Assembly: GCA_001773295.1 (NCBI GenBank)
Contig: MEWG01000047.1
Coordinates: 1-32,212 of the forward strand
Length of the DNA: 32,212 bases
Direction of reading: 5' to 3'
Source of the DNA: a candidate division WWE3 bacterium RIFOXYD1_FULL_39_9
Lineage (GTDB): Bacteria; Patescibacteriota; WWE3; UBA101185; UBA10185
The notes under the pieces were generated by a model, which saw only the letters and a list, made by a program, of their open reading frames with translations, was not told the origin of the DNA and made no database searches. The position numbers and the translations under genes were made by a program. Positions 22,523 to 29,674 of this stretch are shown piece after piece; the first letter of the stretch is position 1; each line of letters begins with the position of its first letter.

Positions 22523-22789
22523 TTATCTCATAGCAGATGAAGTATACGAACCAACACCAAGAACAAAACCGAAGTCATACCAGCTGCCATTATTATAGAC
22601 AGCATAGACAGCAGTAGAATCACTAAACAAAGATACAATAAAAGAAATAGGAATAATCATTCCATGCCATAAGCCACTCCAGAAACCTACTTGATTCATA
22701 GTCAATGCAAATTGACAATCAACTTTATCTGCACAAGAAGTAATAAGCAATAAAAAAAACAAAGAAGTAATCAATTTAATGTGTTTCAT
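22523..22789 (-). CDS. small lipoprotein
   Basis: The 88-residue protein starts with a signal peptide and lipobox: MKHIKLITSLFFLLLITSC, with the lipidated Cys expected at residue 19 (I-T-S-C). The mature part is about 70 residues and includes a hydrophobic stretch (FWSGLWHGMIIPISFIVSLF) and a Tyr/Gly-rich end (YNNGSWYDFGFVLGV). It is probably attached to the outer or inner membrane, with a membrane-associated helix. Phages use such lipoproteins for superinfection exclusion or receptor blocking, which is a reasonable but unproven guess. It lies between an HNH nuclease and unrelated small genes in a replication operon. Its start overlaps the upstream stop (ATGA). Confidence 0.82.
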   Translation of the reverse strand: MKHIKLITSLFFLLLITSCADKVDCQFALTMNQVGFWSGLWHGMIIPISFIVSLFSDSTAVYAVYNNGSWYDFGFVLGVGSYTSSAMR

Positions 22790-23037
22790 TTTTTTCTCCT
22801 TTCTTTTTCATCATTTCTATGCCAAGATTTTTCGCATGGCCAGCACGTTAACATAAGATTGTCAGGATCATTTGTTCCGCCATCTTTTCTATGCTTTATA
22901 TGGTGGATATGCCCTTTCATTTTTCCATTGTTCTCTTTGCTGCCTTTCTCCAAATACAATGCGCAGCCACATCGCTTGCATTTTTTACCATCTCTTTCAA
23001 AGACAAATTTCTTTCGTGCTTGAGATTGTCCAGACAT
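22786..23037 (-). CDS. HNH endonuclease
   Basis: The 83-residue protein has a zinc pair CKRC at 20-23, GHIHHIKHRKDGGTNDPDNLM at 42-62 without its ends, and a second zinc pair CWPC at 65-68, followed by a His at 73. This is the standard small HNH fold, which nicks or cuts DNA; roles include homing, packaging and host DNA degradation. No intron, intein or terminase is adjacent, so its job is open. The -10 element of the promoter at 23046-23076 lies only 9 bases upstream, so the transcript would have almost no leader. Confidence 0.88.
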   Translation of the reverse strand: MSGQSQARKKFVFERDGKKCKRCGCALYLEKGSKENNGKMKGHIHHIKHRKDGGTNDPDNLMLTCWPCEKSWHRNDEKERRKK

Positions 23038-23045
23038 GGTACTCT

Positions 23046-23076
23046 ATTATAATAGATTTAGTTGAAAAAATAAAAG
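23046..23076 (-). promoter_or_regulatory. phage promoter, copy 3 (TTTATT-17-TATAAT)
   Basis: TTTATT at 23074-23069 and TATAAT at 23051-23046 on the minus strand are 17 bases apart. The element begins right after the TAG of the 5' nuclease gene (23077) and faces the HNH-polymerase operon. The expected start of the transcript falls within about three bases of the HNH ATG. Confidence 0.83.
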
Positions 23077-23970
23077 CTATGTAGGCATGAGTCTAAGCAT
23101 GGAGTCGATATCGTTTAAAGCTTCTCTCATATCTAATTCTTTAAATATCTCTTTTAGTTTTGGCTTATTCAAGACTCCGCGCTTTATATTCTTAGATATG
23201 TTTTCTGGCTTATCTACCATCTCTGTATTTTTTAAATCCATTAATCTCTTTGACAATTCAAAAGACTTTAAATCATCAAATGCTTTTCTTTCAAATTTAT
23301 TTGGAGAGTATTGGCCAGCCATAACAGCTTTTCTAAACGCTCTATAGGAGCCGAACTTTTGCATAATAGACAAAGCTGTTTTTTCTCCAACACCAAAGCA
23401 GCCTGGAATATTATCTCCACTATCTCCTGTCATGGATCGATAGTCCAACCACTGACAGGGGCGCAATCCTTTTACTCTTTTGAAGTTGCTTGAATTTAGA
23501 TATCTGACTTTGGCAATCGATACAGGGTTATATATACTGACATCTTCGTTTATTAATTGATAGAAGTCTTTGTCAGAAGAAACAATTACTACATCCTGCT
23601 CTTTAGTTTCTTGGGCGAAAATAGCAATGACATCATCTGCTTCGGTATTGTGTAGCTCAAAGTAGTCAATAGGAAAGCATAGCAACATCTCCTTAATCTT
23701 AGGCATTTGTAAGTGTAGTTGTTTGATCTTTTCTTCATCTTTGATTTTGTCTCTTTCTTTATAGGCAGGATATAGCTTCTTTCTTTTGATGGAGTGTCCC
23801 CCATCAAATACTATCATTACTTTGTCAACATGACTAAATTTATCTAAGTAATGATATAGCGATTCAAAGAAGCCATATATGGCTTGGGTAGGAAAACCTT
23901 TTTTGGAGGAAAGTGTTTGGGAGGTATTGCAAACGAAAGCAATATTGTTTCCGTCGAGGATTAGAATCAT
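23077..23970 (-). CDS. 5'-3' exonuclease/flap endonuclease (T4 RNase H/T5 D15 type)
   Basis: The 297-residue protein shows the metal-binding acidic residues of the FEN family: DGNN at 6-9, VFDGG near 54-58, EADDVIA near 114-120, SSDKDFYQL near 135-143 and MTGDSGDNIPG near 180-190. A helix-hairpin-helix GVGEKTALSIMQKFG follows. It should remove RNA primers and 5' flaps. It is the size of the free-standing phage enzyme and has no polymerase attached. It is the last gene of its operon, directly before the promoter for the polymerase operon. The stop is TAG. Confidence 0.93.
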   Translation of the reverse strand: MILILDGNNIAFVCNTSQTLSSKKGFPTQAIYGFFESLYHYLDKFSHVDKVMIVFDGGHSIKRKKLYPAYKERDKIKDEEKIKQLHLQMPKIKEMLLCFPIDYFELHNTEADDVIAIFAQETKEQDVVIVSSDKDFYQLINEDVSIYNPVSIAKVRYLNSSNFKRVKGLRPCQWLDYRSMTGDSGDNIPGCFGVGEKTALSIMQKFGSYRAFRKAVMAGQYSPNKFERKAFDDLKSFELSKRLMDLKNTEMVDKPENISKNIKRGVLNKPKLKEIFKELDMREALNDIDSMLRLMPT

Positions 23971-24222
23971 TTAACTAATCTTCCATTTCATTTGTCTACA
24001 CAAACGAACCGCTTCTTTCTTTGTCTTCTTTGCATCCATCCAAAAGTCATAATTATCAACAACAAAAATTGCCCATAGTGTTTCGCCGGTTTCGTTTGTT
24101 TGAGAAATGTGTACGTTTAGATTTCGCTTCAAGGCATATTGAATTGCTTCTTCATAAAAATAAGAAGACTTTTCTTTAAGTTCTTTTGCCCATTCTGTTT
24201 GTTCTATTTCTTCTCTGGTCAT
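23971..24222 (-). CDS. 83-residue hypothetical protein
   Basis: The product is a mixed alpha-beta protein with an acidic helical N-terminus (EEIEQTEWAKELKEKSSYFY), a strand-rich middle (NVHISQTNETGETLWAIFVV) and a basic C-terminal helix (KKTKKEAVRLCRQMKWKI). It resembles no family I can name. The stop meets the start of the 5' nuclease, and it begins 3 bases after the SLOG gene, so it is expressed with the clamp and nuclease. Junctions and codon use support a real gene. Confidence 0.7.
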   Translation of the reverse strand: MTREEIEQTEWAKELKEKSSYFYEEAIQYALKRNLNVHISQTNETGETLWAIFVVDNYDFWMDAKKTKKEAVRLCRQMKWKIS

Positions 24223-24225
24223 ATC

Positions 24226-24585
24226 TCACACAAGAATAATTTTGTTTTTAGGTTTCAACTTCTTAAACTTCTTTATTGTATCTTCTGTTCCGCCTGTTCT
24301 GTCTTGCGAAACACAAGCAATAAGTATATCTGAATCTTGAGCAATGAAAGAATTTCTAATGTGGCCAGCAGACTTTCCAAGCAAGCTCCACTTAGCATAA
24401 TAAATTGTAATAGGAACTTGCTTGGATTTAGCTATGTACTCTGCAAAGGCATCACCACCTTCAGAACAACCACCAGAAACGATTTCATCTCCATCTTCAT
24501 ATATAGATTGAAATGCTTTGATGACTAAGTTTTTATCAGCAAAAGTGTTTCTTCTTCTTGAGCCGATGATGCCTATCTTTTTCAT
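24226..24585 (-). CDS. SLOG-fold protein (DUF2493/YspA-like)
   Basis: The 119-residue protein has KIGIIGSRRRNTFADK at the N-terminus, EIVSGGCSEGGDAFAEYIA near 34-52, AGHIRNSFIAQDSDILIAC near 73-91, and GGTEDTIKKF near 98-107. These are the glycine-rich loop, GGCxxGGD, RN and GGTxxT motifs of the SLOG family, which bind nucleotides or nucleotide-derived ligands. SLOG proteins occur as LOG-like hydrolases and in nucleotide-signal sensing, so a role in phage-host nucleotide signalling is conceivable. It is adjacent to the clamp gene in a replication operon. Its enzymatic activity is not predictable. Confidence 0.82.
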   Translation of the reverse strand: MKKIGIIGSRRRNTFADKNLVIKAFQSIYEDGDEIVSGGCSEGGDAFAEYIAKSKQVPITIYYAKWSLLGKSAGHIRNSFIAQDSDILIACVSQDRTGGTEDTIKKFKKLKPKNKIILV

Positions 24586-24587
24586 AA

Positions 24588-25805
24588 CTACTTTTTCCTT
24601 CGTCTTGTAGTTACTGGTTTTTCTTCTTCAATGACTTCCTCTTCGCCGCTCATATCCACAGTTTCAACTTCTTCTTCTACAGATGATTCGTCCACAACTT
24701 CATCTTCAACAGTCTCTTCTGTTTCTTCTTCGGTAGATTCAAACAAGCATACGCAATGTTCAAAATCTTCGGCACAGAATTTCAGACGTTCTCCAAGTTG
24801 AACAGTTGAAAGATGCTTCAAAATATCTGCAAGTAAAGTAGGATGTACTTTGATTGAATTTTCTTTTCCTTTATAATCGATTTCAATCTTTTCTGTAACA
24901 GAACCGAGAGGGCCTTTGCCAATACAAGTAAGTTTATCTTTGGAGAATACCATTTCAATAGCGCGGTCTTGGTCAAACTCTTCTGTAACAAGAGTTTCAA
25001 CACGCCGAATAACATCTCCAGTTCCTTGCGGCAATGCTACTTGATCCCCATCGACATCAAAGAACCCCCAAATCTGCTCTGGATATTCTCCGCCAAGAAC
25101 ACGACAAGAGATAACTGTGTTCTCGTTATTCATGAAGTGCATCCAGGCATCTTCTACAATATACTTTGTAGGATTGTATGTCTTCATGTGCTTGGCAACA
25201 TTAGCGGGCAGCAGAAAGTCTTTAGCAATGTTGTCATTGAGATAGAACATAGTACCCCTGTAGCCGTCACAGGAGATAGCAAAAGCCTTATCATCGTCTT
25301 GCACAAAGAAAATGCAAGTCAGTTCTGGCTTTGTGATATTCTTCGATGCAGAGAAGACGCAAAACGTAGCCGCCTTAGAAAAGTTCGAAGGAAGCTTCAT
25401 CCACTTTTTACTATTGCTTTCTGGCGGATTAGCTCCTTGCTGTCTTGTAGTTTGAATTGTTTTAATGATAGCTTCGAATCGATTGTTGTCAGAGATAAAA
25501 ACTTTATCTTCTTTCTGGTCAATAAAGACTTCATCAAAAGGAAGTTTGGCAATCAAGTCGTAAAACTCTTGCGCTTTAATACTTCCAGTAATGCCTGAAT
25601 TGAACTTCTGAGCTACAGAGATTTCATCATTGTCAGTCCAGATTCTATCTGGAGAAAAGTTAAAGTGAGTGCTGTTCTCTACCACCTCCTTATTTGCAAT
25701 TCCTGGGCGCACTTTTACCAATGCGTCAAGCAGATGCTTTCGATTGATTTTGTTTTTCGTTTCTGTTTCTTTTTGCTGAGTTGTTGCAGTTTTTCTTTTA
25801 GCCAT
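24588..25805 (-). CDS. dnaN: DnaN-like sliding clamp with acidic tail
   Basis: The 405-residue protein resembles bacterial beta clamps. INRKHLLDALVKVRPGIANK opens domain 1, SGITGSIKAQEFYDLIAKLP follows, GGEYPEQIWGFF near residue 240 is the domain 2 connector, and VHPTLLADILKHL near 335 is the domain 3 helix. It should encircle DNA and tether the DnaE-like polymerase, loaded by the DnaX homologue. From about residue 360 an unusual tail of Glu, Asp and Val (EEETEETVEDEVVDESSVEE) ends in TTRRRKK, absent in standard clamps. A similar basic end occurs on the SSB. The start is an ATG whose preceding gene overlaps it by a few bases. Confidence 0.82.
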   Translation of the reverse strand: MAKRKTATTQQKETETKNKINRKHLLDALVKVRPGIANKEVVENSTHFNFSPDRIWTDNDEISVAQKFNSGITGSIKAQEFYDLIAKLPFDEVFIDQKEDKVFISDNNRFEAIIKTIQTTRQQGANPPESNSKKWMKLPSNFSKAATFCVFSASKNITKPELTCIFFVQDDDKAFAISCDGYRGTMFYLNDNIAKDFLLPANVAKHMKTYNPTKYIVEDAWMHFMNNENTVISCRVLGGEYPEQIWGFFDVDGDQVALPQGTGDVIRRVETLVTEEFDQDRAIEMVFSKDKLTCIGKGPLGSVTEKIEIDYKGKENSIKVHPTLLADILKHLSTVQLGERLKFCAEDFEHCVCLFESTEEETEETVEDEVVDESSVEEEVETVDMSGEEEVIEEEKPVTTRRRKK

Positions 25806-26721
25806 TTAAGTTAGTCTCCTTTTTTATTTTAGAAAAAAATGATTTCTTGATATACATATTTGATTTTTTGGTATGGCCGCTTCCTAAAATAGTGCGATTA
25901 TAAAACCAAGACATTATTCTTAATCTCTCTTGCTCGGACCATCCAAGTTCTTTTTGTTCTTCTGTTATCTTGTTTTTATACATAGCGTCCGATCTTCTAA
26001 ACCACATAGGAATAGGCATGATGCCACTTTTTTCTATAAACATGCATCTTGCCCATGCCTCTTGCGGATCGGAATTAAAACCAATAAGAGCATAAGACCT
26101 TATATTAGAACGCTTGACGCCTAAATCAGTAAGCAGTTTGACCGCTGAAATCCATTTGTCTATATAAGAATTATCATCAAGGGCTATTCGTAAAACAGCT
26201 TTTTTGATTCTGGCGAATTGTCTCGCGTGATACTTCGTTAAAATTCTAACGTCGATGCCGCCATTAAAATCAGCCCATCCCCACTCATCTACCAGCCCAT
26301 TAATAACCTTTTGAAAATGACTTCCAGACGAAGCCAAGATATTGTTGTCGCAAACGATAGGTAGGTTTGGCCATTCATCAAGTTCTGTAAACTTGCCTTC
26401 TGTTTTTCTTACAAGACAGAACTTGCACTTCCTTATACACCCATAGGTTGTTTTGGTTGCCAGCGGTTCGAATCTCTGTAAAACTCCTTTGATATCTCCC
26501 GTATCGACAGTAACTCCAGAAATACCAGAAAGAAAAGAAGGCATAGCCTTAACAGCAGGGCCACCAACTACAACAGGAGAAAACTTATAAGAAGTTTTCA
26601 AGTGTGATTTTAATTTAGGAAGTAGCCAAGTGAATGGGACGCTTATAAAAGTCGTCCCATTCACTTCCCACTGTATCCAAGACTTTGGCCACTTTGCTTT
26701 TCTATACTTTTGCTTGTTCAA
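25798..26721 (-). CDS. radical SAM protein, unknown substrate
   Basis: The 307-residue protein contains the CxxxCxxC iron-sulfur motif as YGCIRKCKFCLVRKTEG (C95, C99, C102), typical of radical SAM enzymes. Later segments, FNGGIDVRILTKYHARQFAR and RSYALIGFNSDPQEAW, fit the TIM-barrel strands. It starts at a TTG (26721-26719) overlapping the upstream TGA, with AAAGG about 6 bases upstream; no nearby ATG is better. The N-terminal part could replace a cobalamin-binding domain but is too short to judge. Radical SAM enzymes of phages have been linked to nucleotide or tRNA modification; here the substrate is unknown. It precedes the clamp gene. Confidence 0.85.
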   Translation of the reverse strand: MNKQKYRKAKWPKSWIQWEVNGTTFISVPFTWLLPKLKSHLKTSYKFSPVVVGGPAVKAMPSFLSGISGVTVDTGDIKGVLQRFEPLATKTTYGCIRKCKFCLVRKTEGKFTELDEWPNLPIVCDNNILASSGSHFQKVINGLVDEWGWADFNGGIDVRILTKYHARQFARIKKAVLRIALDDNSYIDKWISAVKLLTDLGVKRSNIRSYALIGFNSDPQEAWARCMFIEKSGIMPIPMWFRRSDAMYKNKITEEQKELGWSEQERLRIMSWFYNRTILGSGHTKKSNMYIKKSFFSKIKKETNLNG

Positions 26722-27407
26722 ATTTTGCCTTTTTCAATGCGATATTTATAGGTAGCAACATGCAGGTGGGTGGTTACGGCGCCTTGGAAATTCTTTCTAA
26801 CAAGGTCTGCAATTTGTTGATTGGTCATACTTTTAAACTTGCCAGACTTGACACCTTCAGCGATGAATTTGCCGACTCCAATGGGTTTTTTGCCATTTTG
26901 TTTGTCTGGTTTTTTTGTTACTTCTTTTTCTACATCATTCTTTTTTGTCTCTGCCTTGGTGTCTTCTTTCCCCTTTTCTTTTTTAGGTTTTTTGGTTTCC
27001 GCTACTTTCTTTTCAGGCTCCGGCTCGACTGGTTTGGTTTCAACTACCGGCTCCACTTTCGCTTTAGCTTTCCCGCCTTTCTTTTTCGCGGCTTTCTCAA
27101 CAACAGGAGCTTCTTCTACAACAGACTCATCAATCTTTTCAGGTTCGCATACACAGGGGACTCCAAACAGATTGGCAACATCAATATCAAGAACGCGCAT
27201 CAATTCAATTTCATCAGCAGAGAATTTGTCCTTGTCTTCTGGAAGCAGATCTTCATTTGCAGTTTTAATAATCTCTTCTGTCATTGCTTTTATAGTATGG
27301 GTTTTCTTTGTATCATACATAATAGGATCATCTGGAGAAAGAATCTTCTCGTTAAAAGTCTTCACCAGTCCAGCAAGCATAGCTTTTGTAACATCGGATT
27401 TGTTCAT
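26718..27407 (-). CDS. Lys-rich protein with C-terminal DNA-binding-like domain, unknown
   Basis: The 229-residue protein has a helical N-terminus (VTKAMLAGLVKTFNEKIL), a long low-complexity linker of Lys, Glu, Pro and Val, and a C-terminal module VGKFIAEGVKSGKFKSMTNQ followed by IADLVRKNFQG and VATYKYRIEKG. The last part resembles a short helix-turn-helix-like domain found in phages and bacteria. The start is placed at the ATG 27407-27405 with AAAGGAA about 7 bases upstream. The longer frame from 27473 would begin upstream of the promoter's -10 element and can be rejected. The linker suggests a flexible, extended protein. Function is unknown. Confidence 0.75.
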   Translation of the reverse strand: MNKSDVTKAMLAGLVKTFNEKILSPDDPIMYDTKKTHTIKAMTEEIIKTANEDLLPEDKDKFSADEIELMRVLDIDVANLFGVPCVCEPEKIDESVVEEAPVVEKAAKKKGGKAKAKVEPVVETKPVEPEPEKKVAETKKPKKEKGKEDTKAETKKNDVEKEVTKKPDKQNGKKPIGVGKFIAEGVKSGKFKSMTNQQIADLVRKNFQGAVTTHLHVATYKYRIEKGKI

Positions 27408-27458
27408 GAAGCATTCCTTTCGAGTATGTTTTTTAGTATGTGGTAGCGGATTCATATC

Positions 27459-27488
27459 ATTATAATAAGACATTCCAAAAAAATAAAG
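27459..27488 (-). promoter_or_regulatory. phage promoter, copy 4 (TTTATT-17-TATAAT)
   Basis: TTTATT at 27487-27482 and TATAAT at 27464-27459 are separated by 17 bases on the minus strand. It sits 25 bases after the stop of the upstream HTH/zinc gene and about 50 bases before the ATG of the Lys-rich protein, giving a short leader. The layout matches the other four copies. Confidence 0.83.
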
Positions 27489-27512
27489 GGCATCAAAAAA
27501 TAAATTTATTTT

Positions 27513-28127
27513 TCAAAAGCTATTGATTTCGTTGCATTTTTCCTCGGCTATTCTTTTTTTAACTATTTGGTAACACTCGTTTGAGCAATACTTTCTTTTT
27601 CTAAAAGCCCAAATTTGTTCAAGTTTGCCACTGTCATATCTTTTTCTTTTGATTTGTTTCTTGCATTCTTCACAATATATAATAGGTTCACAAAATTTGC
27701 GCGGTCTATTTGTTCCGCCAATTGGATTTATATCACCTGTTTTTGCAAGCTTTCTTCTTATCGTGCCGGTACTAACTTTTATTTTTTTGCTTATAGCTGT
27801 CAGGCTCATTTTCTTTTCATCATATAAATATCTAAGCCAAGCACAAAAATCATCCTCAAAGCCAGCTTCTCTGCTGAGAAACATTAGTTTATAATCTGTT
27901 TGATTCTTTGTTTGGTATGTATCATCTATAGATACATCTTTTAAAAGTTCCCATCTTTCTTTATCTTCTAATATATATCGAGGCAGCAGCCGAGAATCTT
28001 CGATAGAATAATCATATAAAATTCTTACGATGCAATAAAGACAATCATGGAATTTATCTTTATCTTCGTCCTTATTTTCACAATCAGCGCAAGGACTTCT
28101 TCTGGCTGGTGGAGTCATTGATATCAT
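27513..28127 (-). CDS. HTH and zinc-finger protein, candidate regulator
   Basis: The 204-residue protein has Cys pairs at the N-terminus (CADCEN, CLYCIV), a helix-turn-helix KMSLTAISKKIKVSTGTIRR near 109-128, and a C-terminal treble-clef-like zinc finger (YCEECKKQI, YCSNECYQI). The combination suggests a DNA-binding protein. The stop falls just before the promoter at 27459-27488, and the start overlaps the helicase TGA (ATGA). Zinc fingers of this type also occur with phage homing nucleases, but no nuclease core is seen. I cannot name a target. Confidence 0.78.
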   Translation of the reverse strand: MISMTPPARRSPCADCENKDEDKDKFHDCLYCIVRILYDYSIEDSRLLPRYILEDKERWELLKDVSIDDTYQTKNQTDYKLMFLSREAGFEDDFCAWLRYLYDEKKMSLTAISKKIKVSTGTIRRKLAKTGDINPIGGTNRPRKFCEPIIYCEECKKQIKRKRYDSGKLEQIWAFRKRKYCSNECYQIVKKRIAEEKCNEINSF

Positions 28128-29668
28128 TTACCCCACCATGAATCCAGATATGGCCTTCCGATAGAAAGACAATTTAAAATCCACAATTGACCAGTAGCAG
28201 AGTATTCGTCATCTCTTTTTTTGCCCAATAGAATACGGTATAAACCAGAATCCTTTTCTTGTTCTTTCTGATTTACCATCATAGATAAATCGCATTCGTT
28301 TAAACCAGCAACACCTTCTTGCCAGTTACCACGCTTTAAATCTTTGCCGTCTCTTACTGTGTTTCCTTGGTGGCCTGTTATGGCGAGTATATTTCTTTCC
28401 TGCGCGATAGATTTATGATCGATAAAGACATCTTCTATTCCATGTCTTTTCTCTGAATATCTTTGGGACGGTATCATCTTATTTGCATAGTCTGTTATCA
28501 GAATGCTTGGGATAATATTCTCATACTCTTCTAAGTTTTGAAGATACATTCTCAAATCATCCATGGACTTTGATCTGGCCGGCCAGCGAACAAAGATAAA
28601 CTTTCCTGCTCTCTTGTTTATTCTATCAAACAAATTGCGAATTTTTAGAGCACTTGGTAGGTCCAGCTTCTTTCTCTTCTCTTTCTTCATAAAAGTCGAA
28701 GGCTCGAAAGAAAACCTTTGTTTATTATTAGTGTTCTGGCAAGCTGTACACGGTTTATAATCCGTTGGATAGTTATCAGGGGTGCAAGCAGTACCAGCTA
28801 AACTTATTAAACTCTTTTTATTTGTTCTACTGTTCGGATGTGGGCACAACCCGTTCTGATTTAGATTGCAGTCCCATTGCGGAATATAAATTCTGCCTTC
28901 TTTCTTCGGCAGTCCAGTTACCCATTGATAAGAGCGAGTAACGATCTGTGGCTGGCTCATTTCAAAAGAGACATAAAGAACATCTTGCCCGCTCATGACT
29001 CCCCACCAAGCACACTGTAGGAGCCACCAGGACTTTCCTACTCCTGTATTACCGACAAAAGCGACAAGCATTTCTCTTTCAAGATCGCCAACTATTCTAC
29101 CAAATTCTCCAGGAAATTTGAGCACTACCCGATTAGAAGAGTTTTCGGAAAAGGTTTCTACCAGCGGATCAATATCTCTAAATATATCTATTCCTCTTGT
29201 CTTTTGGCGAACAACTCTTTGGTATGTTTTCGCCAGCGCTTCTCCTTCTTCTATATTATTGCTTATGATAGATTTATTTAGAGACACCCTCAAATCGTCC
29301 AAAGAACAAAGCCTGAAATGTTCTTCGGTTTGTTTGAGAAGATATTCAACATTTAAATTTCCTGCTTGCTCATACTCTTCTGATATCTCTGTGAGAAAGT
29401 CTGTTATTTCATCTGCTGTTTCTTGCTGGAAATTTACTTTTGTTTTTGCGTGAAAGATATCTTGAATGTGTAGTCCTGGGCATAGCTTAAACTCTTGATA
29501 GTATTCAAGGCACCATTCCGCAATCGTCTTTACGAATTTAAGTTTTAAAGAGTTTTGTCTGTATATCTCTTTTACTTGCCTCAAATAGTCCGAGTTGGTA
29601 ATCATCGCTGTTACGATACGCCGTTCAAGCCTATTATCCGGCGGCTTTAACCTTGAAATGATTGGCAT
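28124..29668 (-). CDS. dnaB: DnaB-like replicative helicase with inserted zinc-finger-like segment
   Basis: The 514-residue protein has an N-terminal helical domain, then a RecA-fold helicase core. Walker A GNTGVGKS lies at 206-213, YVSFEMSQPQIVTRSYQW near 232-249 is the DnaB motif 2 region, Walker B SILITDYANKM is at 388-398, and TGHQGN near 431-436 is in the later sensor region. Between these lies an insertion at about 265-312 with five Cys (267, 275, 295, 307, 310), which could bind zinc and is not part of typical DnaB. It should unwind DNA at the fork. No primase is seen in the window. The context GATATACTATGCC at its start recurs at the CysH-like gene. Confidence 0.88.
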   Translation of the reverse strand: MPIISRLKPPDNRLERRIVTAMITNSDYLRQVKEIYRQNSLKLKFVKTIAEWCLEYYQEFKLCPGLHIQDIFHAKTKVNFQQETADEITDFLTEISEEYEQAGNLNVEYLLKQTEEHFRLCSLDDLRVSLNKSIISNNIEEGEALAKTYQRVVRQKTRGIDIFRDIDPLVETFSENSSNRVVLKFPGEFGRIVGDLEREMLVAFVGNTGVGKSWWLLQCAWWGVMSGQDVLYVSFEMSQPQIVTRSYQWVTGLPKKEGRIYIPQWDCNLNQNGLCPHPNSRTNKKSLISLAGTACTPDNYPTDYKPCTACQNTNNKQRFSFEPSTFMKKEKRKKLDLPSALKIRNLFDRINKRAGKFIFVRWPARSKSMDDLRMYLQNLEEYENIIPSILITDYANKMIPSQRYSEKRHGIEDVFIDHKSIAQERNILAITGHQGNTVRDGKDLKRGNWQEGVAGLNECDLSMMVNQKEQEKDSGLYRILLGKKRDDEYSATGQLWILNCLSIGRPYLDSWWGK

Positions 29669-29674
29669 AGTATA

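Noticed and set aside
24969..25598. A 209-codon plus-strand frame opposite the sliding clamp
   Set aside because: It is the complement of a well-supported clamp gene and has no recognisable motif or ribosome site.
26685..27465. Long plus-strand frames of over 200 codons
   Set aside because: They mirror the Lys/Glu/Pro-rich minus-strand gene, are rich in Phe and Ser, and lack a ribosome site; codon mirroring explains them.
27408..27473. N-terminal extension of the Lys-rich protein (start at 27473)
   Set aside because: It would begin upstream of the promoter's -10 element, and the ATG at 27407 has a good ribosome site.
28770..28880. Cys-rich insertion in the helicase as an intein
   Set aside because: It is too short and lacks block A, B, F and G motifs and the Asn-Cys/Ser/Thr junction.
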